The position numbers and the translations under genes are program-made. Below the pieces are notes generated by a model, which did no database searches, was not told where the DNA came from, and worked only from the letters and a program-made list of their open reading frames with translations. Positions 1-8,895 of a DNA stretch of 64,000 bases are shown in pieces. Source of the DNA: Micromonospora inyonensis. GTDB taxonomy: Bacteria; Actinomycetota; Actinomycetes; Mycobacteriales; Micromonosporaceae. The stretch covers positions 2,356,001 to 2,420,000 of the forward strand of contig NZ_FMHU01000001.1 of assembly GCF_900091415.1 (NCBI RefSeq), in the 5' to 3' direction. Within the stretch, counting starts at the first letter, position 1. Each line of letters starts with the position of its first letter.

Positions 1-74
1 GGGCGGTGTGGCGGCGGCTCATCGCACTGAACACCATCCTCGCCACCCACCTGCTCGCCGGACGACCAGCGTGA
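1..74 (+). CDS. 3' end of an unidentified gene
   Basis: An open frame runs from the window edge to a TGA at 72-74 and encodes a short Leu/Ala/Arg-rich tail ending in GRPA. Its stop overlaps the GTG start of the next gene as GTGA, which suggests one operon with translational coupling. Too little is visible to name a family. Confidence 0.5.
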   Translation, partial: AVWRRLIALNTILATHLLAGRPA

Positions 75-1306
75 CCCCGACCCCGACCCCGACCCCGACC
101 CAGACTCCGGCCCTCAGCCTCGCCGATGCCGCGGATCTCAACCAGGCGCCGATCGACGTCACCGCCGTCCTCGACCACCTGACGCGCGAGGCCGACGCCG
201 CGGCGGCGACGAGCATCGGCTTCCCCGGGGCCGTGGACGTCGACCAGACCGAGGTCATGGCCCGCCTCGGCGGACGGTTGTGGAACAACATCGGCGACCC
301 GCAGGATCCGGGCGCGGGTACTCACACGCGGGCCCTGGAGCGTGCCGTCATCGCCTGGGTCGCCGACATCCTGGCCATGCCCGCCGACGACAGGTGGGGC
401 TACGTCACCACCGGCGGCACCGAGGGCAACCTGTCCGCCCTGCACGCCGCCCACCGCCGCCATCCGACCGCACGGATCTACTACTCGACCGCCGCGCACT
501 ACTCGATCCCCAAGGCGGTGAAGATCCTCGGGGCGCGCGGTGTGCTCATCGGCGCCCGTCCGGACGGGGAGATGGACTACGCGCATCTGGCCGGGCAGGT
601 CCGCAAGCGTCGGCGGTGGCCCGCCATCGTGGTGGCCACCGCCGGCACCACCCTCACCGAGGCGGTGGACGACAGCACCCGCATCCAAGGTGTCCTCAAC
701 GAACACGGCGTTGCCGGGCACCTGCACATCGACGCCGCCCTGTCCGGTATCCCGCTCGCCCTCGACGGCCGGCTGCGCTTCGACGACGCCGGCGGCATCG
801 GCAGCATCGCGATATCGGGTCACAAGTTCCTCGGCGCGCCGACCCCGTGCGGGGTCGCACTCATCCGCGACAGCGTCCGCACCCATGGCAGCCACGTCGC
901 CTACACCGACACCGTCGACACCACGATCACCGGCTCCCGCTGCGGCCTGGCCGCCGCACTGCTCTGGCACGCCATCGCCACCCACGGACGCGAAGGACAC
1001 CGCTGGCGTGCCAGCGAAGCCCGAACCCTCGCCGCCTACACCGTCTACCAACTCACCGCCGCCGGATGGCCCGCCTGGCGGCACCCCCACGCCTTCACCG
1101 TCGTCCTGCCCACCCCACCCGAACCCGTACGCAAGAAGTGGCTGCTCGCCACCGACGGCGACACCAGCCACATCATCTGCATGCCCGGCATCACCCGCGG
1201 CCAGATCGACGCCTTCGTCGCCGACATCGCCGCCACCGCACCGCCGAGACCGATCCCACGGCCCCGGCTCTCGCCCGAATCGCCCACCAGCGCCCCTGGG
1301 CACTGA
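71..1306 (+). CDS. PLP-dependent decarboxylase, histidine decarboxylase-like
   Basis: This protein of 411 residues belongs to the group II PLP-dependent decarboxylases and most resembles bacterial histidine decarboxylases, which remove CO2 from an L-amino acid in the cytoplasm. The SGHKFLG motif places the Schiff-base lysine near residue 252, and the TTGGTEGN stretch is the usual phosphate-binding loop. I chose GTG 71 because it overlaps the preceding stop (GTGA); an upstream in-frame GTG at 8 would read through the tail of the previous gene. The first residues form a Thr-Pro repeat from (ccgacc)n, likely a disordered leader. A methyltransferase follows 138 bp downstream. The substrate could be an aromatic or other amino acid rather than histidine; whether the gene belongs to the main cluster is unclear. 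Confidence 0.8.
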   Translation: MTPTPTPTPTQTPALSLADAADLNQAPIDVTAVLDHLTREADAAAATSIGFPGAVDVDQTEVMARLGGRLWNNIGDPQDPGAGTHTRALERAVIAWVADILAMPADDRWGYVTTGGTEGNLSALHAAHRRHPTARIYYSTAAHYSIPKAVKILGARGVLIGARPDGEMDYAHLAGQVRKRRRWPAIVVATAGTTLTEAVDDSTRIQGVLNEHGVAGHLHIDAALSGIPLALDGRLRFDDAGGIGSIAISGHKFLGAPTPCGVALIRDSVRTHGSHVAYTDTVDTTITGSRCGLAAALLWHAIATHGREGHRWRASEARTLAAYTVYQLTAAGWPAWRHPHAFTVVLPTPPEPVRKKWLLATDGDTSHIICMPGITRGQIDAFVADIAATAPPRPIPRPRLSPESPTSAPGH

Positions 1307-1444
1307 CGGGTTCGTCTTCCGGCGCCTTCCCGATGCCGATCGAGGGCTGCCCCGATAACCCACCGTCACCTTCTACCGCTCTCGCCTGGCCGCATTGCCC
1401 TGCCCTGCGACATCCGGCCGCCTACGACCGAAGGAGTATTCCCG

Positions 1445-2230
1445 ATGACCACCGGTAGCAGCCGTTACCAGTTCCGCAACCACATCGACCACCTGCACCC
1501 ATTGCAGGAGATCCTCGATCCGATCACCGTCGACGAGCTGGCCTGCCTGGAGATCGCCGCCGGGCAGGCCGCCCTGGAGGTCGGTGCCGGAGCCGGATCC
1601 ATCGCCCGCCGCCTGTGTGACCTGGTGGGTCCGACCGGGAAGGTCATGGCCGTCGACATCGACACCCGCCTGCTCGACCCCACCGGCGTCCTGGACGTCT
1701 ACCAACGCGACCTGCGCGCCGAGCCTCTCCCGGTCACGCCCGGCAGCATCGACGTGGCCACCGCCCGCTGCGTGCTGGAACACCTGCCCAACAGACACGC
1801 CCTGCTCAACCAGATGATCACCGCGCTGCGGCCCGGCGGATGGCTCGTCCTCGGGGAGATCGTCTACGCCCCCGTCGCCGCCCACGCACCCCGCAGCGCC
1901 GACACCGACCTGATCATCCACGTCGCGCACGCCATCCTCGACGTGCTCTCCGCCCACGGCGTCGACCTGCACTGGGGCGACAAAACCCCCGGCATCCTCC
2001 TCGGCAACGGCTTCGAGCAGACACGAACCCGATGGATCGCGGAAACGTGGACCGGCGGCAGCCCGGGCTGCCGCCTGCTCGCCGACAACGCCCACCAACT
2101 GCACCACAAGCTCCTCCGCGAAGGCCTGTCCCACCAGGACCTGGACCGGTTCGCCGAACTCATGACCGACCCCGCCGTGCTCGTACGCGGCTACCAGTTC
2201 GCGTCCACCACCGCCCGCAAACCCCACTAA
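1445..2230 (+). CDS. Class I SAM-dependent methyltransferase
   Basis: The 261-residue protein has the Rossmann-type SAM-binding motif I (LEVGAGAGSIA, about residues 40-50), the acidic end of strand beta2 in AVDID, and a motif IV-like segment near VATARCVLEHLP. The family transfers a methyl group to a small molecule. The start is supported by AAGGAG about 9 bp before ATG 1445. It follows the decarboxylase on the same strand, so methylation of a decarboxylated amine is possible, but that is inference. The 3' flank runs into IS debris. Confidence 0.8.
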   Translation: MTTGSSRYQFRNHIDHLHPLQEILDPITVDELACLEIAAGQAALEVGAGAGSIARRLCDLVGPTGKVMAVDIDTRLLDPTGVLDVYQRDLRAEPLPVTPGSIDVATARCVLEHLPNRHALLNQMITALRPGGWLVLGEIVYAPVAAHAPRSADTDLIIHVAHAILDVLSAHGVDLHWGDKTPGILLGNGFEQTRTRWIAETWTGGSPGCRLLADNAHQLHHKLLREGLSHQDLDRFAELMTDPAVLVRGYQFASTTARKPH

Positions 2231-2968
2231 CCCGACCAGACGGGCGGGCCACGACACCGCATACCCCGCACCTGCTCCGGAGACCCTGTTGCTACTTCCA
2301 CCGCTGACGACGATCCCGATCCGCCCCGCCGTGCCGGTCGACACCCCGACGATCGCGCACCGGCGACATCCCTCCTGGCATTCCAGCATCCGCCCTGCCT
2401 GACTTGCTGGCCCCCTTCGCCCTGTGTCCGGCTCTCCCGGACCCCGGCGGCGGGTCGTCACGCCCGCGACTACTACGAGGCCTCCGCCCCAACCGGTCAC
2501 CCATCAGCGGCAACACACCTGCCCGGCCCCGCCCTGGAAGGACGGAAACCCGGCGGACGCCGGTCGGTTCCCACGTTCACCAAATGATCGATCAGCCAGG
2601 GAGATGCCCAGCTCTACTCCGGCAGCATCGCCACGGCTACGCCGCAGGCCTTCACCGTGGCGGAACTAAACGGCTTCGGAGTCCACCCCGGCGGCCGAAG
2701 CCTCGGGGTCGTGCGCTGCTCACCGGCCCGTATCCACCAGATTGGAGCCGACTTCGCTGTTACGGAGCGTCAGACACTGGTTCACTCGCGTTACACCTTC
2801 TGGCCTCGCCTCGACGAACCCGCACCGTCTGGCAGTCCCGGCACGTCCCGCCTTTGTCAGGGCCGCTTGCCACCCCCCCATTGCGCAGGTCAGGCTGCCC
2901 TCAGGCTTCGACCGGGCCGCTGCGACAGCCCGGCGGGAAGGTCTCTCACCCTCCTCGATCAATCAGCG
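2231..2968. other. Gene-poor stretch between methyltransferase and IS3 remnant
   Basis: I see no convincing gene in these 738 bp. Several long open frames exist on both strands but have no recognisable family, no good ribosome binding site and mutually overlapping translations, which is typical of GC-rich shadows. The part next to the IS3 remnant probably includes transposition debris. Confidence 0.5.
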
Positions 2969-3316
2969 CTACGTGGCGCACCGCTCCGCCGCGAAATACG
3001 CGCTCGCCGCCTTCAGGATCTCATTCGCCCGCCGCAACTCGGCGACTTCCCTGCGCAGCCGGCGGTTCTCCTCGGCCATCTCGCTGGTGGGCCGATCAAT
3101 GCGCTCACCCGCGTCGGCCTCGGCCTGCCGGATCCAGTTCCGCAACGCCTCGTGATGCACGCCCAACTGCTCGGCCAGGCGCCGGATCACCGGCTTCGGG
3201 TCCGACTCGCGATACAAGCGCACAGCGCGTTGACGTAGCTCGTCGGGGTACTTCTTCGGTGCTGCCACGGACGACTTCCTCCCCACGGCCATCAGACCAT
3301 GATCAAGAAGCTCCAT
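2969..3316 (-). pseudogene. IS3-family OrfA remnant
   Basis: The 115-residue product is an IS3-family OrfA: an N-terminal helix-turn-helix (about residues 19-65, with YPDELRQRAVRLY) followed by a leucine-zipper coiled coil (about 80-108, RRLRREVAELRRANEILK). The frame breaks at YFAAERCAT, the point where intact elements frameshift into OrfB, and no DDE OrfB follows at lower coordinates. It is therefore a truncated, inactive copy. It borders the start of the biosynthetic cluster. Confidence 0.75.
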
Positions 3317-3368
3317 GAAAGCGGGGGTAGCTCACACCGATGTGCCGTTGCTCGCGTCGCAACGTGTG

Positions 3369-4541
3369 TCATTCCAGGGCGTCTGCTGCGGCAGCCAGCT
3401 CGTCGGGCGTGAGGTCGTCAATGAAGATGCACTCCCCGATTCTCGGCGGTAGCGGAATGCGCTGGCGTCCGGCCCGGTGACGAGTGCGTTCTCGCACCGA
3501 CTCCCAGAGTCTTCCTGGGCCGATTGGTGGAATCGCCGTCGGCAGGCCGAGCCGCCGGCTCAGTCGGAGGAACCTGCCCAGCTGCTCGGACGACAACAGC
3601 CCACGCCGGTTCGAGATGACGGCTGACAGGTTCAGATCCAGGGCGACCGCCTCACCGTGCCGCAGCGGGCCGCTGGTCACGTTCATTTCGAACGCCTGGG
3701 AGAAGGTATGACCGAGGTCGACGGCCCGGGCGAGGTTGGCCTCGCGCAGGTTCGGTCGGAGTTCGCTCAGCATCACTTCGATGGCCCGTCGCAGCAGCGC
3801 CTGGACGTCGTCGGTGTCGAGCGCTCCGCGGCGCAGGGCGTCGACCTGCTGTTCGAGCAAAGTGAATATTTGCGCGTCGCACCCGAGACCTAGTTTCAGG
3901 ATCTCGCCCAGGCCGCTGGCCACCTCTGCGGGAGGAAGGGAGTTCAGGAGCGTGTGGTCCAGCAGGACCGCGCTCGGGGCAGTGAAGGTGCCAACCAGGT
4001 TCTTGCGACCCATGAAGTTGATCGCGGTCTTGATTCCGATGGAGGCGTCGACGTATGCCAACAGAGTCGTCGGCACCCTGATCAGCGGAACCCCCCTACG
4101 GTAAATGCTCGTGGCGAAGCCAGCCACATCGAGCACCGCCCCACCACCGATGGCGATCACCGGCTCTTCCCGTCGGTCCAGGTCGAAGCGCTCGAACCCG
4201 TCGATGATTTTCAGCGCGGTGTCCATCTCCTTGCACGCCTCACCGCCGGGCAGGAAGAGGAACTCGGCCTTCAGGCCGTGGAAAGCGAAGTAGTTATCCA
4301 GTTCGCGTCGATGACGCTCGACTCCACTGTCGACGATGACGAATCGGCGGCCCGGCAGTCGCCCGCCGGCCGCGAGGTCGGGATTGGCGGTGTCGAACAC
4401 GTTCGCTGTCCGCCTGATGACGTATGAGCGCGGTTCATCATCCATCATCACCCAGTTGGCGATCGGCTCGCTCCGCTCCAACTCGGGATCGGGTCCGGAG
4501 TGTTCGGGGCGGAGTCCCGTGGGCAGACCGGACTCAGGCAC
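3369..4541 (-). CDS. Sedoheptulose-7-phosphate cyclase, 2-epi-5-epi-valiolone synthase type
   Basis: The 390-residue protein belongs to the 3-dehydroquinate synthase superfamily, in the branch that cyclises sedoheptulose 7-phosphate to C7 cyclitols (EEVS, as in validamycin and acarbose pathways). Visible signatures are the NAD-binding GGGAVLDVAGF, the RVPTTLL and KTAINF segments, the metal and substrate region GLGEILKLG, and DLGHTFS with HGEAVALD. These fit the EEVS/DDGS branch better than AroB, because the substrate loop differs from dehydroquinate synthase. The ATG at 4541 overlaps the end of the luxS-like gene by 8 bp, so the two are translationally coupled in the order epimerase, luxS, cyclase. 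It presumably supplies the cyclitol core. EEVS and desmethyl-4-deoxygadusol synthase cannot be separated securely by eye. Confidence 0.85.
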   Translation of the reverse strand: MPESGLPTGLRPEHSGPDPELERSEPIANWVMMDDEPRSYVIRRTANVFDTANPDLAAGGRLPGRRFVIVDSGVERHRRELDNYFAFHGLKAEFLFLPGGEACKEMDTALKIIDGFERFDLDRREEPVIAIGGGAVLDVAGFATSIYRRGVPLIRVPTTLLAYVDASIGIKTAINFMGRKNLVGTFTAPSAVLLDHTLLNSLPPAEVASGLGEILKLGLGCDAQIFTLLEQQVDALRRGALDTDDVQALLRRAIEVMLSELRPNLREANLARAVDLGHTFSQAFEMNVTSGPLRHGEAVALDLNLSAVISNRRGLLSSEQLGRFLRLSRRLGLPTAIPPIGPGRLWESVRERTRHRAGRQRIPLPPRIGECIFIDDLTPDELAAAADALE

Positions 4542-4995
4542 GGCCGTCCTCCTCGAGAACGCCCGGGATGTGCCATCGCGCCCGGTGTCTCAGGAGCCAT
4601 TCGGCGATCTCCTGAGCGCCGGTCAGGCTGTGGTTGAGGGCCCAGCCGCAGTTGACGTTGTCCGCTAACGGCACCTCACGCGAGGTCAGCACCTCGGCGA
4701 GCGCGTCCGCAAGGAGGGCGGAAAGCTGTTCGCGGTCCGTCAGGTTGACGGTAACGATGTAGAACCCCGTCTGGCATCCCATCGGCGCGACGGCGAGGAT
4801 GTTGTCCGAGTTGGCTCGCAGCCGGGTCGATAGGAAATGCTCGACCGAGTGAATCGCAGGCATCGCCATGCTGCTGACGTTCGGCTGTGCGACGCGAAGA
4901 TCCCAGAGCAGCGTTTCGTCGCCGTGCCGGCCGCGTCGTCGCTCCATGACCCGCAGGAACGGGGGAGCCATGTATCGGTGATCTATGTCTGCCAT
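4534..4995 (-). CDS. luxS-like: LuxS-family S-ribosylhomocysteine lyase homologue
   Basis: The 153-residue protein matches LuxS over its full length. The metal site HxxEH is at His49, Glu52 and His53 (HSVEH), the catalytic Cys is in PMGCQTGFY (Cys74), and the third metal ligand is Cys116 in NVNCGW; the DLRVAQPN segment keeps the substrate-binding Arg. All catalytic residues of the Fe/Zn aldose-ketose isomerase chemistry are thus present. Classical LuxS cleaves S-ribosylhomocysteine to homocysteine and DPD. Most actinomycetes recycle S-adenosylhomocysteine through SahH instead, so an isolated luxS inside a cyclitol operon suggests either a repurposed sugar isomerase or local sulfur/methyl recycling. 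GAGGA precedes ATG 4995. Confidence 0.85.
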   Translation of the reverse strand: MADIDHRYMAPPFLRVMERRRGRHGDETLLWDLRVAQPNVSSMAMPAIHSVEHFLSTRLRANSDNILAVAPMGCQTGFYIVTVNLTDREQLSALLADALAEVLTSREVPLADNVNCGWALNHSLTGAQEIAEWLLRHRARWHIPGVLEEDGRA

Positions 4996-5047
4996 GTCCG
5001 TTCCTCACAGGTCGCAACAGGTTGTCAGGTGTGTGGTGGTCCGGGCG

Positions 5048-6025
5048 TCAGCCGAGTTGCGCCTTGACCTGGTCGTAGATCCATCGATAAGTCGATTCGA
5101 GACCCTCTGCCAGCCTGATGGACGGCTCCCACCCGAGTTCCTTGTGGATCAGGGCGTTGTCGCTGTTGCGGCCCCGGACGCCGAGAGGGCCCGGGACGTG
5201 CCGGACCCGCAACCTCGTGCCAGCGATTTCCTGAATCAGGCGGTAGAGATCGTTGATGCTGACCGCCTCGGAACTGCCGATGTTCAGCGGATCAGCGTAG
5301 TCGCTGCGGGTGAGAGCGATGGATCCAGTGACGCAATCGTCAACGTGCATGAATGACCGCATCTGCCTGCCGTCGCCCCAGATCTCCACCTCCTGGCCGC
5401 CGGCGAGCGCGGCGACCGCGACCTTCCGGCAGGCCGCAGCGGGCACCTTTTCCCGTCCGCCGCACCAGGAGCCCTTGGGCCCGTAGACGTTATGGTAGCG
5501 ACCCACCCGGGTCGACAATCCGAAATCTTCCCGGAAATGGCGGGTCATTCGTTCGCTGAACAGCTTCTCCCAGCCGTACCCGTCCTCGGCCATAGCCGGG
5601 TAGGCGTCCTCCTCGCGCAAGGGGACGACCTCGGTGTCGCGTTGTTTGTCCGCCGGGTAGACACATGCGGACGAGGAGAAGAAGAACCGCTCCGCCTTGT
5701 TGTCGCGGGCGGCCATGAGCATGTGTGTGTTGATCAGGACAGACAGCATGCAGTACGCCTTGTGTGACTCGATGAATCCCATTCCTCCCATGTCGGCGGC
5801 GAGGTTGTACACCTCCTGCGCCCCGCCGGACAGGATTTCCTGGCAGGATTCCAGGGTCGACAGGTCGCGGACCATGTTATCCGCGCGTCCGTGTACCTGG
5901 TGCCACGCGGACAGGGGCTTCCGATCGACCGCGCGGACTCTTCGTCCCTCCGCAATCAGGGCCTGCACAAGGTGACCGCCGATGAAGCCACCGGCACCGG
6001 TAACTATGACATCAGCTCCAGACAT
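5048..6025 (-). CDS. GDP-mannose-3,5-epimerase-like NAD-dependent epimerase
   Basis: This 325-residue extended SDR has the NAD motif TGAGGFIG at its N terminus, the catalytic SSSACVYP and YGWEK (Tyr and Lys of YxxxK), and segments very close to plant GDP-mannose-3,5-epimerase: AADMGGMGFI, GGREKVPAA and the phosphate region GPLGVRGRNSDN. GME-type enzymes epimerise C3 and C5 of GDP-mannose, and related proteins make GDP-L-gulose in bleomycin-type pathways. The longer open frame upstream is ignored because ATG 6025 has GAGGAG at proper spacing and starts just before the Rossmann strand. It is the first gene of the minus-strand operon with luxS and the cyclase, and two copies of the shared operator lie 67-120 bp upstream. 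Confidence 0.85.
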   Translation of the reverse strand: MSGADVIVTGAGGFIGGHLVQALIAEGRRVRAVDRKPLSAWHQVHGRADNMVRDLSTLESCQEILSGGAQEVYNLAADMGGMGFIESHKAYCMLSVLINTHMLMAARDNKAERFFFSSSACVYPADKQRDTEVVPLREEDAYPAMAEDGYGWEKLFSERMTRHFREDFGLSTRVGRYHNVYGPKGSWCGGREKVPAAACRKVAVAALAGGQEVEIWGDGRQMRSFMHVDDCVTGSIALTRSDYADPLNIGSSEAVSINDLYRLIQEIAGTRLRVRHVPGPLGVRGRNSDNALIHKELGWEPSIRLAEGLESTYRWIYDQVKAQLG

Positions 6026-6091
6026 GTACCCGCTCCTCGCCGCAATGCATTGGCAGGAATCTAGGAAAAGGTTGTGTGCTGTGGACGTCGG

Positions 6092-6109
6092 GTGGCAGTA
6101 ACCTGCCAA
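6092..6109 (-). promoter_or_regulatory. Shared cluster operator, site E1
   Basis: Read on the minus strand this is TTGGCAGGTTACTGCCAC, a TGGCA-N6-TGCCA dyad. It lies about 67 bp upstream of the epimerase start, within the usual promoter zone. The same dyad recurs upstream of other operons in the cluster. Confidence 0.6.
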
Positions 6110-6127
6110 CCGCCCGGCCGGAAACCG

Positions 6128-6145
6128 ATGGCAGGAAGATGCCAT
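6128..6145 (+). promoter_or_regulatory. Shared cluster operator, site E2
   Basis: ATGGCAGGAAGATGCCAT is a perfect ATGGCA-N6-TGCCAT dyad 36 bp from site E1. A further half-site, TGGCAGGAATC, starts at 6051. Clustered sites would allow cooperative binding upstream of the epimerase-luxS-cyclase operon. Confidence 0.6.
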
Positions 6146-6431
6146 TGCTTTACCTGGCCGTCGCGCACGTAGTATGAGTCGGAAGCTCCTCGGCGCGTGC
6201 GCCGGATTCCTGGGGCCCGGCCGACGTGCTGAATGGGCCGTCAGCGGGCGAAGTTCCGCGTCAGCTGTGGCAAGCGCAAAGAACGAGGCGGCCCCCGGAG
6301 AAGGCGGAGGATCGTGCTGTGTGCCGGCGAACAGCCGCGCGTCTGATGGTGTCGACGACGCGTGAAAAATGACCCTGTGTCGACGGGTCAAAACTGACCC
6401 CCTTCAGTGATCTTGAGTTAAGACATGGAGG

Positions 6432-7676
6432 GTGATCAAAGTGGAGGATTGGGCGGAAATCCGCCGGCTCTACCTGGCCGAGCAGATGCCGATCAAGGCG
6501 ATCGCACGCAGGCTCGGGCTGTCGCGTAACACGGTCCGTAGCGCGGTTCGGTCGGTGCAGCCGCCGAAGTACGTGCGGGCGGCGAAGGGCTCGATCGTGG
6601 ACGCGGCCGAGCCGCGGATCCGGGCGTTGTTGAAGGAGTTTCCGGACATGCCGGCGACGGTGATCGCGGAGCGTATCGGTTGGACGCGGTCGTTGACGGT
6701 GCTCAAGGAACGGGTCCGTGAGTTGCGGCCGGTGTATGCGCCGGTTGATCCGGCTTCGCGCACTGTCTACGGGCCTGGCGAGCGGGCGCAGTGTGATCTG
6801 TGGTTCCCGCCGGCGCCGGTTCCGTTGGGGTTCGGGCAGGTGGCCACCCCGCCGGTGCTGGTGATGGTGTCGGGCTATTCCCGCTGGTTGTGCGCGACGA
6901 CGATCCCGACGCGGTCCGCGGAGGATCTGGTCCTGGGGCAGTGGGCGGTGTTGGGTCAGCTGGGTGGGGTGCCGCGGGAGTTGGTGTGGGACAACGAGTC
7001 CGGGGTGGGCCGCTACGGTGGCGCGCAGCCCAAACTCACCGCGCAGTTCAGCGTGCTACGCGGGATGGTGGGCACCAGGGTGCGGATCCTGCGCCCGCGG
7101 GATCCGGAGTCCAAGGGCCTGGTCGAGCGTGCCAACGGCTATCTGGAGACCTCCTTCCTGCCCGGACGCCGGTTCGCCAGCGTGGCCGATTTCAACATCC
7201 AGTTGGCTGATTGGATCGCCCTGGCCAACACCCGGCCGAAGCGGGCACTCGATGCGGCGGCGCCGGCCGATCGGATCGGCGCGGACCGGGCCGCGATGGG
7301 CGCGTTGCCGCCGATCGAGGCCACGGCGATCGGCTGGCGGCACACGGTACGACTCGGACGTGACCACTACGTCCGGCTCGACAGCTGCGACTACTCGGTG
7401 CACCCGAACGCCGTGGGGCACCGGGTCGAGGTCACCGCCGATCTGCACACCGTGCGCGTCCTGCGCTCCGGTGTTCTGGTCGGCGAGCACGAGCGGTGCT
7501 GGGCCCGGCAGCAGACCATCACCGACCCCGAGCACACGAAGGCGGCCGCGGTGATGCGGCAGGCGTATCAAGACCGGCCCCGAGGCCGCGCCGCGGCCCA
7601 GGTCGCGTGTCGGGACCTGGCCGACTACGACCGGATCCTCGGCACCAGCGGCGACGACCTGGCGGAGGTGGCCTGA
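6432..7676 (+). CDS. istA: IS21 transposase IstA
   Basis: This 414-residue DDE transposase starts at GTG 6432 with an N-terminal helix-turn-helix (IKAIARRLGLSRNTVRSAV). The catalytic core shows the first Asp in AQCDLWFP, the second in VWDNESG and the Glu in SKGLVERANGYLE. The C-terminal domain ends at TGA 7674-7676, which overlaps the ATG of the middle ORF. It catalyses cut-and-paste of the element together with IstB. Confidence 0.9.
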   Translation: MIKVEDWAEIRRLYLAEQMPIKAIARRLGLSRNTVRSAVRSVQPPKYVRAAKGSIVDAAEPRIRALLKEFPDMPATVIAERIGWTRSLTVLKERVRELRPVYAPVDPASRTVYGPGERAQCDLWFPPAPVPLGFGQVATPPVLVMVSGYSRWLCATTIPTRSAEDLVLGQWAVLGQLGGVPRELVWDNESGVGRYGGAQPKLTAQFSVLRGMVGTRVRILRPRDPESKGLVERANGYLETSFLPGRRFASVADFNIQLADWIALANTRPKRALDAAAPADRIGADRAAMGALPPIEATAIGWRHTVRLGRDHYVRLDSCDYSVHPNAVGHRVEVTADLHTVRVLRSGVLVGEHERCWARQQTITDPEHTKAAAVMRQAYQDRPRGRAAAQVACRDLADYDRILGTSGDDLAEVA

Positions 7677-8011
7677 TGACCCCCACCACCACGGCGGCGC
7701 AGGCGAGTGCGCTGACCGCCGCCGCGTCCTTGCTGGCCACCGCCGCGTTGATGGACGCCGTCGGCGCGCAACGCGTGTCGGTGACCGTGGCCGACATCGA
7801 CATCGACATCCAGGTCCCGGCCCGCACCGGCACCGAAGCGGCCCGGGCGGCGGTCGTGGCCGCCTACGCCCACGCGTTGTCGACGCCGGTGCAGCGCCGC
7901 GCCGGCGGCCCGCACACGTGGATCGAGGCCCACGGCACCATCGCCGGCCACCCGGTCCACGTCTGGACCATCGCCGACGTCGAACCGGCCACGCGACAGG
8001 CGATGGCCTGA
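7676..8011 (+). CDS. Small ORF between istA and istB
   Basis: This ORF of 111 codons starts with ATGA overlapping the istA stop and ends with TGATG overlapping the istB start, so it is translationally coupled on both sides. The product is Ala/Thr-rich and has a central DIDIDIQVP strand-like segment; I recognise no domain. Coupling on both sides argues that it is expressed, perhaps as an accessory protein of this IS21 subgroup. Confidence 0.6.
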   Translation: MTPTTTAAQASALTAAASLLATAALMDAVGAQRVSVTVADIDIDIQVPARTGTEAARAAVVAAYAHALSTPVQRRAGGPHTWIEAHGTIAGHPVHVWTIADVEPATRQAMA

Positions 8012-8835
8012 TGCCCACCAAGACCACCACCCACCCCGGCCGCACCGGCACGCCGACCAGCCGGGACACCACCGCCGAGATCGCCTACCTGACCCGCGCG
8101 CTCAAGGCGCCGACCCTGCGTGACGCCGTCACCCGACTGGCCGACCGCGCCCGCACCGAGAACTGGACACACGAGGAATTCCTGGCCGCCTGCCTCCACC
8201 GTGAGGTCGCCGCCCGGGAGTCCCACGGCGGTGAGGGCCGCATCCGCGCCGCCCGCTTCCCCGCCCGGAAGGCCCTGGAAGAGTTCGACTTCGACCACCA
8301 GCGCTCGTTGAAACGCGACCTCCTCGCCCACTTGGGCACCCTCGACTTCGTCGCCGCCCGAGACAACGTGGTGTTCCTCGGCCCTCCCGGCACCGGCAAG
8401 ACCCACCTCGCCACCGGCCTGGGCATCCGTGCCTGCCAAGCCGGCCACCGCGTCGCGTTCGCCACCGCCGCCGAATGGGTCGCCCGACTGGCTACCGCGC
8501 ACAACGCCGGCCGACTACAGGACGAGATCACCAAACTCGGCCGCATCCCACTGATAATTATCGATGAGGTCGGCTACATCCCGTTCGAACCCGAAGCCGC
8601 GAACCTGTTCTTCCAACTCGTCTCCGCCCGCTACGAACGCGCCAGCCTCATCGTCACCTCGAACAAACCCTTCGGCCGCTGGGGCGAGGTCTTCGGCGAC
8701 GACACCGTCGCCGCCGCCATGATCGACCGCCTCGTCCACCACGCCGAAGTCATCAGCCTGAAAGGAGACAGCTACCGCCTCAAAGACCGCGACCTCGGCC
8801 GCGTCCCCGCAGCCACCAACGACGACGACCGATGA
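8011..8835 (+). CDS. istB: IS21 helper ATPase IstB
   Basis: This 274-residue AAA+ ATPase has Walker A GPPGTGKTH, Walker B LIIIDEVGY and the sensor segment IVTSNKPFGRWGEVFGD. IstB binds DNA and directs IstA to target sites. It starts at ATG 8011 overlapping the stop of the small ORF, completing the coupled istA-orf-istB unit. Confidence 0.92.
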   Translation: MPTKTTTHPGRTGTPTSRDTTAEIAYLTRALKAPTLRDAVTRLADRARTENWTHEEFLAACLHREVAARESHGGEGRIRAARFPARKALEEFDFDHQRSLKRDLLAHLGTLDFVAARDNVVFLGPPGTGKTHLATGLGIRACQAGHRVAFATAAEWVARLATAHNAGRLQDEITKLGRIPLIIIDEVGYIPFEPEAANLFFQLVSARYERASLIVTSNKPFGRWGEVFGDDTVAAAMIDRLVHHAEVISLKGDSYRLKDRDLGRVPAATNDDDR

Positions 8836-8895
8836 ACAACCAGGGGGTCAAATTTCGGCCGCCGCTAAAGGGTCAAATTTCGAATGTCGTTGACA

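Larger units (their letters stand above)
6378..8895 (+). mobile_element. IS21-family insertion sequence
   Basis: The element carries istA, a small middle ORF and istB. Its ends read TGTCGACGGGTCAAAA at the left and, inverted, TGTCAACG at the right; the sub-terminal repeats GGGTCAAA(A/T) near both ends are typical IS21 multiple repeats. No convincing target duplication was seen, so the exact ends are uncertain by a few bases. It separates the epimerase operon promoter from the disrupted glycosyltransferase gene, which were probably adjacent and divergent before insertion. Confidence 0.8.

Noticed and set aside
280..1458. Long open frame on the plus strand across the decarboxylase gene
   Set aside because: Its translation is almost pure Arg/Pro/His/Ala, a typical out-of-frame shadow of a GC-rich gene, and the decarboxylase frame has clear motifs.
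2657..3238. Possible 193-residue gene upstream of the cyclase
   Set aside because: Its second half is antisense to the IS3 OrfA remnant and the first half has no recognisable family or ribosome binding site.
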